A stretch of DNA of 64,000 nt from Symploca sp. SIO3C6 (GCA_010692425.1 JAAHHJ010000016.1:99853-163852), one strand, 5' to 3'; counted from the first letter of the stretch, positions 18,194 through 26,687 are shown. Translations and numbers: made by a program. Notes: generated by a model not told the origin, from the letters alone.

Positions 18194-18505
18194 TTATAGC
18201 CAATCCGGGTTATGTTCAAAGCGAAAAGTACGAGGTTTCCCATTACCATCGACAATATAAAGTTCGTAGGTTCCAGCAGGAGCATTGCCGTATTCCCAAG
18301 TAAAGGGGATATGACCACTCCTGGGAATTTTGAGGGGTTCGCTCCATATTACTTGCTCGTTACGACGAATTTCAAAGGTGGGGAAGGTGTTAGATTGGGG
18401 ACTATAGACTACAAATTCATACCTACCAGAAGGTTGTCCGAGGATGACTGGGAAATAGACGGGGGATGAATTACGAGTGATATTGGCTGTGGCGCGGAGC
18501 AGCTA
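18194..18505 (-). pseudogene. 3' remnant of a gene cut by a TnpB element
   Basis: The minus strand is open from about 18505 to a TAA at 18194-18196 and encodes about 100 residues with ordinary protein composition (PVYFPVILGQPSGRYEFVVY ... ELYIVDGNGKPRTFRFEHNP). There is no start codon with a ribosome site, and an in-frame TAG immediately precedes the open part, exactly where the TnpB element begins. I infer the N-terminal portion was lost. The surviving domain has repeated G.YE(F/L)(V/Y) strands, like a beta-sandwich C-terminal domain. The plus-strand frame through the same bases looks like a shadow. Confidence 0.6.
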
Positions 18506-18512
18506 ATAGATA

Positions 18513-18540
18513 ACGAAAAACCTGCTCAAACCTGCTCAAA
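18513..18540 (+). repeat. 28-bp inverted copy of the TPR gene's 3' coding sequence (arm 1)
   Basis: Positions 18513-18540 match the reverse complement of 19854-19881 at 25 of 28 bases. Each arm contains two tandem CCTRCTCAAA decamers. The arms flank the TnpB gene; the right arm codes for part of the C-terminus of the TPR protein. Confidence 0.8.
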
Positions 18541-18622
18541 CTGTAGAAACTCGAAGGGACAAATTATGGCAGCAAAAAATCAAGCCAATTAGTCTAGAAT
18601 AGAGTAGATTATAGGGGATAAA

Positions 18623-19765
18623 ATGTACGCCATTAAGGTTGAACTCAAATTGAATAATAAAGAGAGAACCAAGATAGCTCAACACGCGGGATTCTCCCGG
18701 TTCGTCTACAATCACGGTCTTTCTTTAATGCAGCAATTAGACCACAAAGAGTACAAAGGTGGTTCTGGTAAAAAGATTAATGAAATCAAAAAGATTTTCA
18801 CTGGTTTTACCAAAAAACAACCAGGACTTGAGTGGACTAACAAACTGTCATCTAGAGTGTACCAAAACTCTTTTGCTAGCTTAAAGAACGCTTTCACTCG
18901 CTGGCACAAAGGATTAGGAAAATGCCCTCAGTTTAAGCGCAAAAAAGATAAGCGTTCATTTACGGTTGATTCAAGTAACGGCAAGGTGTTGCTTGAGGCG
19001 GGGAAAAAGATAAAAATCCCTACCCTGGGGGCTTTCAGGCTTAAGGAATCGTTGCCTTGTCGCTACGTGACACAGACCTTTGCTATCAGCGAAACAGCCG
19101 GAAGGTGGTTTGTATCCTTCTCAGTTGACGCTGAGAGACTCCCACCTCTAATGCATGAAGTAGCTAAACCAGTAGGAGTTGATTTAGGCGTTAAATGCTT
19201 CGCTACCTGTTCGGACGGATCCAAATACGTTGCACCACAGCCCTATAAGAAAGCGAAAAACAAGCTGGGCAAACAACAGTGGCGCAATAGGAACAAAGTA
19301 CTCGGGAGTCGGAAGCAAGGAATCAAAGCATCTAACAACGCCAAGAAACACTACGCCAAGTTAGCCAAAACTCACGCTCATGTTGCCAACATTCGCCAGA
19401 ATTTCTTGCACAAGACTACAACGGAAATGAGCAGGAAATACGCGGTCATTCACATAGAAGACTTGAACGTAGCTGGCATGATAGCCAACCACAAACTATC
19501 AGCAGCAATTAGCGATTTGGGCTTCTATGAGTTTCGGCGGCAATTAGGATATAAGCAGAAGCACTATGGCAACAAAGTGTTTCTGGTTGAGCGCTGGTAT
19601 CCCTCGTCAAAAACGTGTAATAACTGCGGGAATATCCAATCAATGCCACTTTCAGAGCGCACCTACGAGTGCGGCGAGTGTGGTCAAACTGCTGATAGGG
19701 ACTTAAATGCCGCGCTTAACTTAGCAACTGTCCCAACTAGCAAGTTAAAACCACTAGAACCCTAG
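18623..19765 (+). CDS. tnpB: TnpB-type IS200/IS605 OrfB with zinc finger (380 aa)
   Basis: A complete TnpB-family protein. It begins MYAIKVELKLNNKERTK, carries RuvC blocks GVDLGVKCF (Asp), IHIEDLNV (Glu) and DRDLNAALNLA (Asp), and has a four-Cys zinc finger CNNCG...CGECG between the last two. All key residues are present, so nuclease function is plausible. The 3' sequence GACTCCCTTGGTTGAAGCAG at 19801-19820 resembles the right-end/guide-RNA region of cyanobacterial TnpB elements, but the terminal hairpin that should follow is not there. Confidence 0.9.
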   Translation: MYAIKVELKLNNKERTKIAQHAGFSRFVYNHGLSLMQQLDHKEYKGGSGKKINEIKKIFTGFTKKQPGLEWTNKLSSRVYQNSFASLKNAFTRWHKGLGKCPQFKRKKDKRSFTVDSSNGKVLLEAGKKIKIPTLGAFRLKESLPCRYVTQTFAISETAGRWFVSFSVDAERLPPLMHEVAKPVGVDLGVKCFATCSDGSKYVAPQPYKKAKNKLGKQQWRNRNKVLGSRKQGIKASNNAKKHYAKLAKTHAHVANIRQNFLHKTTTEMSRKYAVIHIEDLNVAGMIANHKLSAAISDLGFYEFRRQLGYKQKHYGNKVFLVERWYPSSKTCNNCGNIQSMPLSERTYECGECGQTADRDLNAALNLATVPTSKLKPLEP

Positions 19766-19830
19766 GCTATAGGGGGATTGCCTGTGGACAAGTAGGAGCC
19801 GACTCCCTTGGTTGAAGCAGGAAGAAAACA

Positions 19831-21201
19831 TCAAACTACTAGCTTTGAACAGGCTTGAGTAGGTTTGAGTAGGTTTTTCGTAGCAGGATTAGACCAGAGT
19901 ATTGCTAGCCGCTTGGCTTCTCTAAGATTGTTGTGAGCTGTAACAAAGTTAGTGTCAATCTCAATAGAGCGCTTATACTCGGTAATGGCTTCTTTTAGCT
20001 TAGCGATCGCTGCATCTGAATTTCCTTGCTTGCGGAGTAGTTTTCCTTGCTGCTGGAGTGCGAAGCCCAAGTTACTGTGAGCTAAAGTATGAGCGCTGGG
20101 TTTTGTATTATTATTATCAGGTAAACTCAAAGCTTTATGGTAATTGGCGATCGCTTCGTCTAATTTTCTTTGGTCTTTCAGCGCAACGCCCAGATTGTTA
20201 TAAGCACCAGCATAATTGGGGTCGAGTTGGATGGCTTGTTGGTAACTATCGATGGCTTGGTCTAATTTTCCCTGCTCAGAGAGTGCAACGCCTAGATTGT
20301 TGTAAGCAGCAGCATAATTGGGGTCGAGTTGGATGGCTTGTTGGTAATTATCGATGGCTTGTTCTAATTTTCCTTGGTCTTTCAGTGCAGCGCCTAGATT
20401 GTTGTAAGCAGCAGCATAATTGGGGTCGAGTTGGATGGCTTGTTGGTAATTATCGATGGCTTGTTCTAATTTTCCTTGGTCTTTCAGCGCAACGCCCAGA
20501 TTGTTATAAGCACCAGCATAATTGGGGTCGAGTTGGATGGCTTGTTGGTAATTATCGATGGCTTGTTCTAATTTTCCTTGGTCTTTCAGCGCAACGCCCA
20601 GATTGTTATAAGCACCAGCATAATTGGGGTCGAGTTGGATGGCTTGTTGGTAATTATCGATGGCTTGTTCTAATTTTCCTTGGTCTTTCAGCGCAACGCC
20701 CAGATTGTTATAAGCACCAGCATAATTGGGGTCGAGTTGGATGGCTTGTTGGTAATTATCGATGGCTTGGTCTAATTTTCCTTGGTCTTTCAGCGCAACG
20801 CCCAGATTGTTATAAGCACCAGCATTATTGGGATCGAGTTGGATGGCTTGTTGGTGACTATCGATGGCTTGGTCTAATTTTCCCTGCTGCCTCAGTGCAT
20901 TGCCCAGATTGCTGTAACGGATAGCATTAGGTTCAATTTCAATCGCTTGTTGGTAATTATCGATGGCTTGGTCTAATTTTCCCTGCTGCCATAGTGCCAT
21001 GCCCAGATTGTTATAAGCAGCAGCATTATTTGGTTCCCGTTGAATGATTCTACGAAAAATACGTTCTGCCTCAGAGAAATTTCCCGCATCTTGAGCAGCA
21101 TTACCTTGCTGAAATAATTGATCAATACTCTGGGCAACCGCAACTTGAGGAGTTGCTACCAGCGATAAAGTTAATAGTAGAGGAAAAAACCGACGCAACA
21201 T
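19831..21201 (-). CDS. Secreted or periplasmic TPR protein with near-identical repeats (456 aa)
   Basis: The N-terminus has a clear signal peptide ([25 protein letters not shown]). The mature part is about eleven tetratricopeptide repeats of 34 residues with the consensus [20 protein letters not shown], several of them identical. The DNA repeats every 102 bases. TPRs bind peptides and act as scaffolds; the partner is unknown. The protein ends [15 protein letters not shown] right where the neighbouring TnpB element stops, so the native C-terminus may have been altered. The ATG at 21201 is the first start giving the signal peptide. Confidence 0.9.
   Translation of the reverse strand: MLRRFFPLLLTLSLVATPQVAVAQSIDQLFQQGNAAQDAGNFSEAERIFRRIIQREPNNAAAYNNLGMALWQQGKLDQAIDNYQQAIEIEPNAIRYSNLGNALRQQGKLDQAIDSHQQAIQLDPNNAGAYNNLGVALKDQGKLDQAIDNYQQAIQLDPNYAGAYNNLGVALKDQGKLEQAIDNYQQAIQLDPNYAGAYNNLGVALKDQGKLEQAIDNYQQAIQLDPNYAGAYNNLGVALKDQGKLEQAIDNYQQAIQLDPNYAAAYNNLGAALKDQGKLEQAIDNYQQAIQLDPNYAAAYNNLGVALSEQGKLDQAIDSYQQAIQLDPNYAGAYNNLGVALKDQRKLDEAIANYHKALSLPDNNNTKPSAHTLAHSNLGFALQQQGKLLRKQGNSDAAIAKLKEAITEYKRSIEIDTNFVTAHNNLREAKRLAILWSNPATKNLLKPTQACSKLVV
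20150..20885. repeat. 102-bp tandem repeat array inside the TPR gene
   Basis: The same words (TTGGGGTCGAGTTGGATGGC) recur at 20216, 20318, 20420, 20522, 20624, 20726 and, with one change, 20828: exactly 102 bases apart. The copies at 20522-20726 are almost identical, a sign of recent unequal recombination. Confidence 0.95.
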
Positions 21202-21369
21202 CTCAATTCTGAAATTTAGATTTTGTATTAGAAAAGCCTAGTTTCTGGGTTAATTGAGCGGTTAGACTCTAAGCTTGTTTCCAAAAACTGATTTTTCAAA
21301 AGATTTATGAATAGAGACAACGCACCAGACAGAGCAACTTTAATTCAAATCTTGTACCATCTTACAAAG

Positions 21370-21500
21370 ACCACCTGGGGTTTAAACCCCAGGCTTATAG
21401 CGAAAGTCCTCTTGCAAGAGGACTAAATGCCCACAAGATTTGAATTTGAGTCCACTTGAGTGGACTTGCGCTATTAGCTGTGGAATTAATTCCACGGCGG
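21370..21500. repeat. Cluster of four palindromes, MITE-like
   Basis: This lies in the 468-base gap between the TPR gene and the DUF4332 gene. Perfect or near-perfect palindromes sit at 21374-21393 (CCTGGGGTTTAAACCCCAGG), 21405-21424 (AGTCCTCTTGCAAGAGGACT), 21449-21466 (8-bp arms, 2-base loop) and 21480-21495 (GTGGAATTAATTCCAC). Such palindromic strings with GTCC/GGAC arms are dispersed in cyanobacterial genomes. The rest of the gap, 21202-21369 and 21501-21669, shows no gene. Confidence 0.75.
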
Positions 21501-21678
21501 GAAAAGTAGCTTACGGAACAATGGTGCAAGATCTGAGTTTAATTTATAATCTCAATTTTACTAAATCTATCACTTCTCCTCAACTTCCCTTCAGGCAAGC
21601 ATAGGCTTCTGGCTCCTGACAGAGAGTCTTTTATTCTTCAAGAGTGTAACAATAGAAGAACTTCACTAGGTGATTGAG

Positions 21679-22119
21679 ATGTCTCCCAAACCAAAAACTC
21701 ATCGCCACCTCAGCAAAGCAGCTGACTGGTCAATTGATCAGTTACCTGGATTATCCCATCAAGACCAATCCCAACTCAAAGCAATCGGCATTACCACCAC
21801 TGGGCAATTACTAAAAAAAGCCAGCACTCCACAATCAAGGCAAGCACTAGCAATTAAACTCAAAATCAAGCCCCAGTATGTCAATAAATGGGTTGCCCTA
21901 GCAGATTTAGCTCGCATACCAACAGTTGGCTGCCAATACTGTGGACTATTGCTCCATGCTGGCATCGCCTCCATCAACCAATTAGCTCAAACTCCCGTCG
22001 GCAGATTACACCAGCAAATTTTACGAGTGCAGGTAGCAACCATGCAACGTCGAGATTTATGCCCTCCTGTAGAGAAAATAGCTAGCTGGATTCAACAAGC
22101 CAAAGAGTATAAGGAATGA
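21679..22119 (+). CDS. DUF4332-type helix-hairpin-helix protein (146 aa)
   Basis: The protein has two helix-hairpin-helix-like blocks, one near SIDQLPGLSHQDQSQLKAIG and one near CGLLLHAGIASINQLAQTP, as in DUF4332 proteins. These small soluble proteins are of unknown function; HhH motifs suggest nucleic-acid contact. I chose ATG at 21679 because AGGTGA lies five bases upstream; a GTG at 21670 would overlap that site. It stands alone, facing away from the TPR gene. Confidence 0.8.
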   Translation: MSPKPKTHRHLSKAADWSIDQLPGLSHQDQSQLKAIGITTTGQLLKKASTPQSRQALAIKLKIKPQYVNKWVALADLARIPTVGCQYCGLLLHAGIASINQLAQTPVGRLHQQILRVQVATMQRRDLCPPVEKIASWIQQAKEYKE

Positions 22120-22286
22120 CGCGGAGAAGTTTTTAGGGAACTCCAAGAAATAAATTATCCAATTGACGCCAGAAACACGATGTCAAGATTCTTCTCCCCC
22201 TCTCCCCCTCTCCCCCTCTCCTCCTAACCGATGGGATATTTTTTTATTTGGAAGTCCCTTATTATGGTGATTTGCCAGACTTGATA

Positions 22287-22901
22287 TTACTCGTTCGCTA
22301 AGACACCATGGAGGAAAATATCGGCAATTCCTTCTGCCATCTCCTGCATTGCCTGGGGGGAAGCTCCTGGTTCCATAATCGTAGCGTCACTAAAACCAGC
22401 AACGGCAAACATTCCCAAAAATACCCTCGCTACTATCTTGGGATTAGTGCGCCGATAGATACCACGTTCCATTGCAGTTTCAAAAAAGGCTTCAGCCACA
22501 TCCGTCATTTTGATAATCACTTCTGATTGAATGCGATCGCGTAATTCCGGATGAAACTGTGCCTCCATAAAACACACCCGCATCATATCAGCATTCTCAC
22601 GCATCCGCATCATCCGTCGCCGCATTACCTGTGCCACCGCCTTATAGCTGCCCATTTCACTGAGCTCCGTCAGTAAATCGGTGAGAATTTCCACCCAGCC
22701 TTGGGTTGCAACCTCAATTAAAATCGCTTTCTTATTTTCAAAATGGCGAAATAGGGTGCCTTCAGCAACGCCAGCAGCACTAGCCAAATCGCGGGTTGTT
22801 GTACCGTCATACCCCCGACGAGCAAATAAAACCTGCGCTGCTTGGAGGATGCGCTGCTTTGTTTCCATCTCTGACTGAGGAGGACGATTTAAAATTCGCA
22901 T
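22287..22901 (-). CDS. TetR/AcrR-family transcriptional regulator (204 aa)
   Basis: The N-terminal helix-turn-helix is classic TetR: TKQRILQAAQVLFARRGYDG, TTRDLASAAGVAEGTLFRHF and ENKKAILIEV at residues ~13-60. The C-terminal ligand/dimer domain has no recognised ligand signature. It is divergent from the GltS-like transporter at 23338, so that gene is a reasonable regulatory target, although a 436-base repeat-filled gap separates them. The ligand is unknown. Confidence 0.9.
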   Translation of the reverse strand: MRILNRPPQSEMETKQRILQAAQVLFARRGYDGTTTRDLASAAGVAEGTLFRHFENKKAILIEVATQGWVEILTDLLTELSEMGSYKAVAQVMRRRMMRMRENADMMRVCFMEAQFHPELRDRIQSEVIIKMTDVAEAFFETAMERGIYRRTNPKIVARVFLGMFAVAGFSDATIMEPGASPQAMQEMAEGIADIFLHGVLANE

Positions 22902-23001
22902 TTAAGTAAAAACCAAAGCTGTAGCGTTATTGTGCAACAGATTGTCCCCTGATTGCTCAAAGTTTCACAGTTCCTAACAAATTTAATGGTATCTCATTTG
23001 T

Positions 23002-23175
23002 GTTCATGGTTCATGGTTCATGGCTCATGGCTCATGGCTCATGGCTCATGGCTCATGGTTCATGGTTCATGGTTCATGGCTCATGGCTCATAGTTCATGG
23101 CTCATGGCTCATGGCTCATGGTTCATGGCTCATGGCTCATGGTTCATGGTTCATGGCTCATGGCTCATGGTTCAT
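23002..23175. repeat. Heptanucleotide tandem repeat ATGGYTC (about 24 copies)
   Basis: The unit alternates CATGGTT and CATGGCT through 23002-23175 in the TetR-gltS intergenic region (22902-23337). It happens to be open in two frames, giving repetitive MAHGSWL peptides that are not real genes. Fragments of the same unit occur at 25757-25768, 58407-58432, 58518-58540 and 61378-61392. Confidence 0.95.
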
Positions 23176-23217
23176 TGGGTTTGTATACCACAAATGTCGA
23201 ATACAAACCCAATGAAC
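23170..23217. repeat. 17-bp perfect inverted repeat beside the heptamer tract
   Basis: GTTCATTGGGTTTGTAT at 23170-23186 pairs with its exact complement at 23201-23217, loop 14 bases. The right arm plus four bases (23197-23217) also occurs in inverted orientation at 25805-25825. Confidence 0.9.
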
Positions 23218-23337
23218 AATCAACAATGAACTATGAACACTCTTTCCCAATCAACAATCAACAATGAACTATGAACACTCTTTATTCCCTCGGAACTGCA
23301 ATAATATAACTTTAGAATCAAAAATTCTGTAAATCCC

Positions 23338-24930
23338 TTGAAATTCTTGATTGTGAACTCCTTTCAACCCAAGCAAGGTTTTTGGGTTAATATCTGTTGG
23401 ATACTATTGCGACTAGGCTTTGCTATTATTGTGCTTTTATACTTATTCTCTACCTCTAAAGTCCCAATTGCCCTAGCAGCAGGAGTTTCTAACCAAGGCT
23501 CATCCTATGATTTACAGGATGTTTTCTTCGCTTTGGTGATACTGAGCTTTTTGATTTTGATCGGAAGATGGCTCCGGCAAAGCATAGCTGTGTTAAAGTC
23601 ACTTTATATCCCTAGCTCAATTGTTGCAGGTGTAGTTGCCCTACTGCTAGGCTCAGAAGCCCTAGGTGCGATCGCAAAAACTGTAGGCGGTGAGGAAGCA
23701 TTCCTAGCTAATGGTCTATTTTCCCAACCAATACAGGATGTTTGGTCAGCAGTACCAGGTGTTTTTATCAACATTGTCTTTGCGACAATTTTTCTGGGAG
23801 AGTTTATACCTAGTCCTAGAGACATTTGGCGTAGGGCAGCACCTCAGGTAGCATTTGGTCAAAGTCTTGCCTGGGGACAATATGTTGTTGGACTTTTACT
23901 AGCCTTGCTGGTATTGGCACCGGTGTTTAAATTAGACCCCATTGCTGGGGCTTTAATCGAGATAGCTTTTGAAGGTGGACATGGAACAGCAGCAGGAATG
24001 TCCCAAACAATAAAGGGTTTAGGCTTCGAGGCAGGACCAGATCTTGCTCTAGGCTTAGCCACAGTGGGAATTGTTACCGGGGTTTTGGCTGGAGTTATTT
24101 TAGCAGATTGGGGTCGTAAACAGGGGCATATTTCAGTAAGTAGTGATGCCCACCAACAGCCAGAAGTTGTCAATACAGTTGATGAAAAAAATTCTGCACT
24201 TAAAGCCAGAAGAGATAAGCACCTGAGTACCTTACTCATTGATCCTTTATCGGTACACTTTGGTTTTGTAGGGGTAGCAGTAGCTATTGGCTGGTTGCTC
24301 TTACAAGCACTAACCTGGATCGAGTCAATTACCTGGAACCAAGGTGGTGGAGGACTTGAACTAGTATCTGCAATCCCTCTATTTCCTCTAGCACTGATTG
24401 GTGGAATTATTGTACAACTTCTGTTGGAGCGCTTGGGACGTACTTATCTAATCGACCGCCAATTGATCAACAATATTGGTGGAGTTTCTTTAGATGTCAC
24501 AATTGTGGCAGCACTGGCTTCTATTTCTTTAAAAGTTATTGGTTCTAACTTTGCTGCTTTTCTTATTTTGTCTGTGGCTGGGATTGCCTGGAACGTAATC
24601 AGCTTTATTTACCTAGCGCCCCGCATTATTCCCAGCTATTGGTTTGAGCGTGGTATTGGTGATATGGGTCAATCTATGGGCGTCACAGCAACAGGTTTGT
24701 TATTGATGCGGATGGTAGATCCCTTCAACCGCTCCGGCGCTTTTGAGAGTTTTGCTTACAAACAGCTGTTTTTTGAACCAATTGTTGGGGGTGGTTTATT
24801 CACTGCTGCTGCACCACTTTTGATTGCAAGATTTGGGCCGGTTTCTGTGTTGCTACTTACTACTATTCTCCTTGTATCCTGGCTGGTTTTTGGTTTTTGG
24901 AATTATCAACGACTGACAAAGTCTAACTGA
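23338..24930 (+). CDS. gltS: GltS-like sodium/glutamate symporter (ESS family, 530 aa)
   Basis: A polytopic membrane protein with about ten to twelve hydrophobic segments. The central EGGHGTAAGM motif and the pseudo-repeated layout (PSSIVAGVVALLLG early, VSLDVTIVAALASISLK late) fit the glutamate:Na+ symporter family. It is longer than E. coli GltS (about 400 residues), with an extended N-terminus and a charged cytoplasmic loop at ~260-300. The start is a TTG at 23338; other starts nearby cannot be excluded. It is divergent from a TetR regulator. Substrate (glutamate or another dicarboxylate) is inferred from the family. Confidence 0.82.
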   Translation: MKFLIVNSFQPKQGFWVNICWILLRLGFAIIVLLYLFSTSKVPIALAAGVSNQGSSYDLQDVFFALVILSFLILIGRWLRQSIAVLKSLYIPSSIVAGVVALLLGSEALGAIAKTVGGEEAFLANGLFSQPIQDVWSAVPGVFINIVFATIFLGEFIPSPRDIWRRAAPQVAFGQSLAWGQYVVGLLLALLVLAPVFKLDPIAGALIEIAFEGGHGTAAGMSQTIKGLGFEAGPDLALGLATVGIVTGVLAGVILADWGRKQGHISVSSDAHQQPEVVNTVDEKNSALKARRDKHLSTLLIDPLSVHFGFVGVAVAIGWLLLQALTWIESITWNQGGGGLELVSAIPLFPLALIGGIIVQLLLERLGRTYLIDRQLINNIGGVSLDVTIVAALASISLKVIGSNFAAFLILSVAGIAWNVISFIYLAPRIIPSYWFERGIGDMGQSMGVTATGLLLMRMVDPFNRSGAFESFAYKQLFFEPIVGGGLFTAAAPLLIARFGPVSVLLLTTILLVSWLVFGFWNYQRLTKSN

Positions 24931-24934
24931 CTTT

Positions 24935-24981
24935 AAGTAATAAGTAATAAGTAATAAGTAATAAGTAATAAGTAATAAGTA
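24935..24981. repeat. Heptanucleotide tandem repeat (TAAGTAA)n
   Basis: About six copies of the reverse complement of the unit at 363-415, immediately after the gltS stop. A second heptamer, CTTCTGC, repeats three to four times at 25063-25087. Confidence 0.9.
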
Positions 24982-25136
24982 GAAAAATATTTAGGTATAG
25001 CAGTACGTATTTACGTATTAAGTTTAGGACAAGCTAAATCGCTAGAACTTTGTCAAATTCACCCCTTCTGCCTTCTGCCTTCTGCCTTGCGCGTAGCGCT
25101 ATAATTGATATTCCTGATTAGACAAACACAACACAA

Positions 25137-25162
25137 GTACTGAGTGTAATTACACTCAGTAC
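25137..25162. terminator. 26-bp perfect palindrome between convergent genes
   Basis: The half-site GTACTGAGTGTAA is followed directly by its exact complement. It lies between the convergent gltS and the 119-residue gene. It could form a bidirectional terminator stem, but there is no strong T-run on either side, so a protein-binding or repeat-derived palindrome is also possible. Confidence 0.5.
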
Positions 25163-25177
25163 CTAAAGTTCAACAGC

Positions 25178-25537
25178 CTAAAAAATGCCGACAAGTATGG
25201 TGGTAGTCATCAAGGCGAAAGCCATGATGAAGAATAAACCTACCCAATTCAACCAGTGTTTCACTTCTCCTGATTCTTGAGTATCTTCTTCCTCTAAGTG
25301 CATCTGCCGAATGATATCGGAAATTTCCTTTGCATCTCTGACATGGTGTAGAGCCTTAGTTTCACCATCAGGATATTTAACAATGAAATAAGTCGGAACC
25401 TTTACACGTTCTCCGGTAATGTCATAGGTATCTACCGCCATCTGCTTGGCTTTTTCCTCAATTGTCTGAGGTTCATCAGCAATTCTATCCCCTGGATTCG
25501 CTGTAAGGATTGTTCCTACTGGTGCATATCCGATCAT
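25178..25537 (-). CDS. Small tail-anchored protein of unknown function (119 aa)
   Basis: I do not recognise this protein. The first ~85 residues are soluble and charged, with a TYFIVKYPDGETKALHHV strand pair, and one membrane segment occupies ~96-117 (WVGLFFIMAFALMTTTILVG) at the C-terminus, leaving the soluble part probably in the cytoplasm. It is a single-gene unit convergent with gltS. Confidence 0.75.
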   Translation of the reverse strand: MIGYAPVGTILTANPGDRIADEPQTIEEKAKQMAVDTYDITGERVKVPTYFIVKYPDGETKALHHVRDAKEISDIIRQMHLEEEDTQESGEVKHWLNWVGLFFIMAFALMTTTILVGIF

Positions 25538-25892
25538 AGAGGCCTCCAGATATTGCAGAGTTTTTTATTGGATTACTTTTAATTTATCCAGTTTGTTAAT
25601 TCTAAATTGATGAGAAGTTAATTGTCTTTCTTCAACAAAAAATTTAAGAAAAGTTATCAATACTTTATGTTTTAGCTTGGATGGTTAAGGCATGTAAGAT
25701 AATCTTACCAGTACAACACGTATTAGTTTTCACTTGGTGGAAAATATTAGTGCTTGACGGTTCATGGTACGCGCTCCGCACATGCTGCGCAAACATTGCT
25801 CATAGTTCATTGGGTTTGTATTCGACTGTTGTGGAATAAATTCCCAATGAATAATCAACAATTAACTATGAACAGTACTCCCCATCTCTCCT
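25538..25892. other. Intergenic region with second copy of the dispersed repeat
   Basis: The right half (25757-25876) repeats elements of the 23-kb repeat region: GGTTCATGG, a GCGCTCCGC/GCTGCGC imperfect stem, the 21-bp inverted match at 25805-25825, and the CAATGAATAATCAACAATTAAC tail shortened here. The left half is AT-rich and should hold the promoter of the 119-residue gene. No further gene is seen. Confidence 0.6.
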
Positions 25893-26687
25893 TTAAGTGT
25901 TTAGAGTATCAACTTCGGCTAAATTGGCACCAACCACATAAAAATCTTGAGGATAGATCCAGTTAGTGTCCATCGGCCCATGAATTTGAATGCCTGTCAT
26001 TACGGCATAGTTAAACACAGAAGAATCTAAGGGACTTAAGAGTTTTTTAACATCATCGGAAATAATCTGACAAGCCAACTTAGTTATTTCTATTAAATTA
26101 GGTTTTTCACCATAGCGGAGAGTAGAGATTATTTTCTGCCGAATAATTGATTGTTCAATATCTTCCATATCAGTTTTTAGATTAAGACGACCGCATTCTA
26201 GCTCCCTAACAATAGCTTCTAATGAGCCACAGGCATGGGAAGGTTTTTGAATACCTTCCCGATAAACTTTTCCCATTTCCCCCTCTTTAGAAATTGCAAT
26301 GTGAGGCATGGCAAAGAAGGTAAAACGACGTACTCCGTCAAAGATAGGAACATGATCTGTTGCTGCTGCTAACCCTGTCTTTCCCATCATCACGAACCCT
26401 GCCAAGCTACAACAATTGAAGGTTTTGCCCCAGTATTTAATAACTTCATCTAGTAAAGGATCGGTAATTTCATCCCGACAAAATGCCGCCATACCCATCG
26501 TATTTTCATCTTCAAACCCATAACATCTCAGAGAATTATAGATTTTTTTCATATAATCTTGCATGGTTAAAGTGCCAGGAAAATGGGTTTGAAGACTTTG
26601 GTAAAACTTAGAGTCAGTGCATACCTCAAAACCATCAATGGATTTAAAAATTTCTGATTCAAACTTCTGTAAATATTTCTGATTCAT
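25893..26687 (-). CDS. LCIB/LCIC-family carbonic anhydrase-like protein (264 aa)
   Basis: The protein shows the pattern of the limiting-CO2-inducible B/C family, whose members have a beta-carbonic-anhydrase-like fold. Candidate zinc ligands are Cys70 in AAFCRDE, His129 in FAMPHIAIS and Cys153 in SHACGSL, with the Arg-Asp pair next to Cys70 suiting the catalytic dyad. In algae these proteins help recapture CO2 near the pyrenoid; in prokaryotes some are active carbonic anhydrases. The function here would be CO2/bicarbonate interconversion. It is a single gene on the minus strand without carboxysome genes beside it; a CcmP homologue lies 30 kb away. Assignment is from memory of the motif layout, not a search. 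Confidence 0.72.
   Translation of the reverse strand: MNQKYLQKFESEIFKSIDGFEVCTDSKFYQSLQTHFPGTLTMQDYMKKIYNSLRCYGFEDENTMGMAAFCRDEITDPLLDEVIKYWGKTFNCCSLAGFVMMGKTGLAAATDHVPIFDGVRRFTFFAMPHIAISKEGEMGKVYREGIQKPSHACGSLEAIVRELECGRLNLKTDMEDIEQSIIRQKIISTLRYGEKPNLIEITKLACQIISDDVKKLLSPLDSSVFNYAVMTGIQIHGPMDTNWIYPQDFYVVGANLAEVDTLNT

Larger units (their letters stand above)
18503..19830 (+). mobile_element. TnpB element with truncated right end
   Basis: The left limit is set by the break in the gene remnant at ~18503 and the right limit by the end of guide-RNA-like sequence at ~19828, after which the TPR gene's 3' coding sequence begins. No tnpA is present. The right end stops at GAAGAAAAC instead of continuing into the expected GC hairpin. 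Confidence 0.6.

Noticed and set aside
18212..18469. 85-codon plus-strand frame
   Set aside because: The minus frame over the same bases has a more natural protein composition and ends 25 bases before the next gene, so it is the real remnant.
20058..20924. 288-codon plus-strand open frame with a repeated [10 protein letters not shown] pattern
   Set aside because: It is antisense to the TPR array; the repetition comes from the 102-bp units.
23002..23175. Possible CRISPR array
   Set aside because: Units are 7 bases with no spacers. The 102-bp array at 20 kb is coding TPR sequence and also has no spacers. No other candidate was seen.
23000..23229. Two frames encoding MAHGSWL repeats
   Set aside because: Artefact of the heptamer tandem repeat, which is open in several frames.
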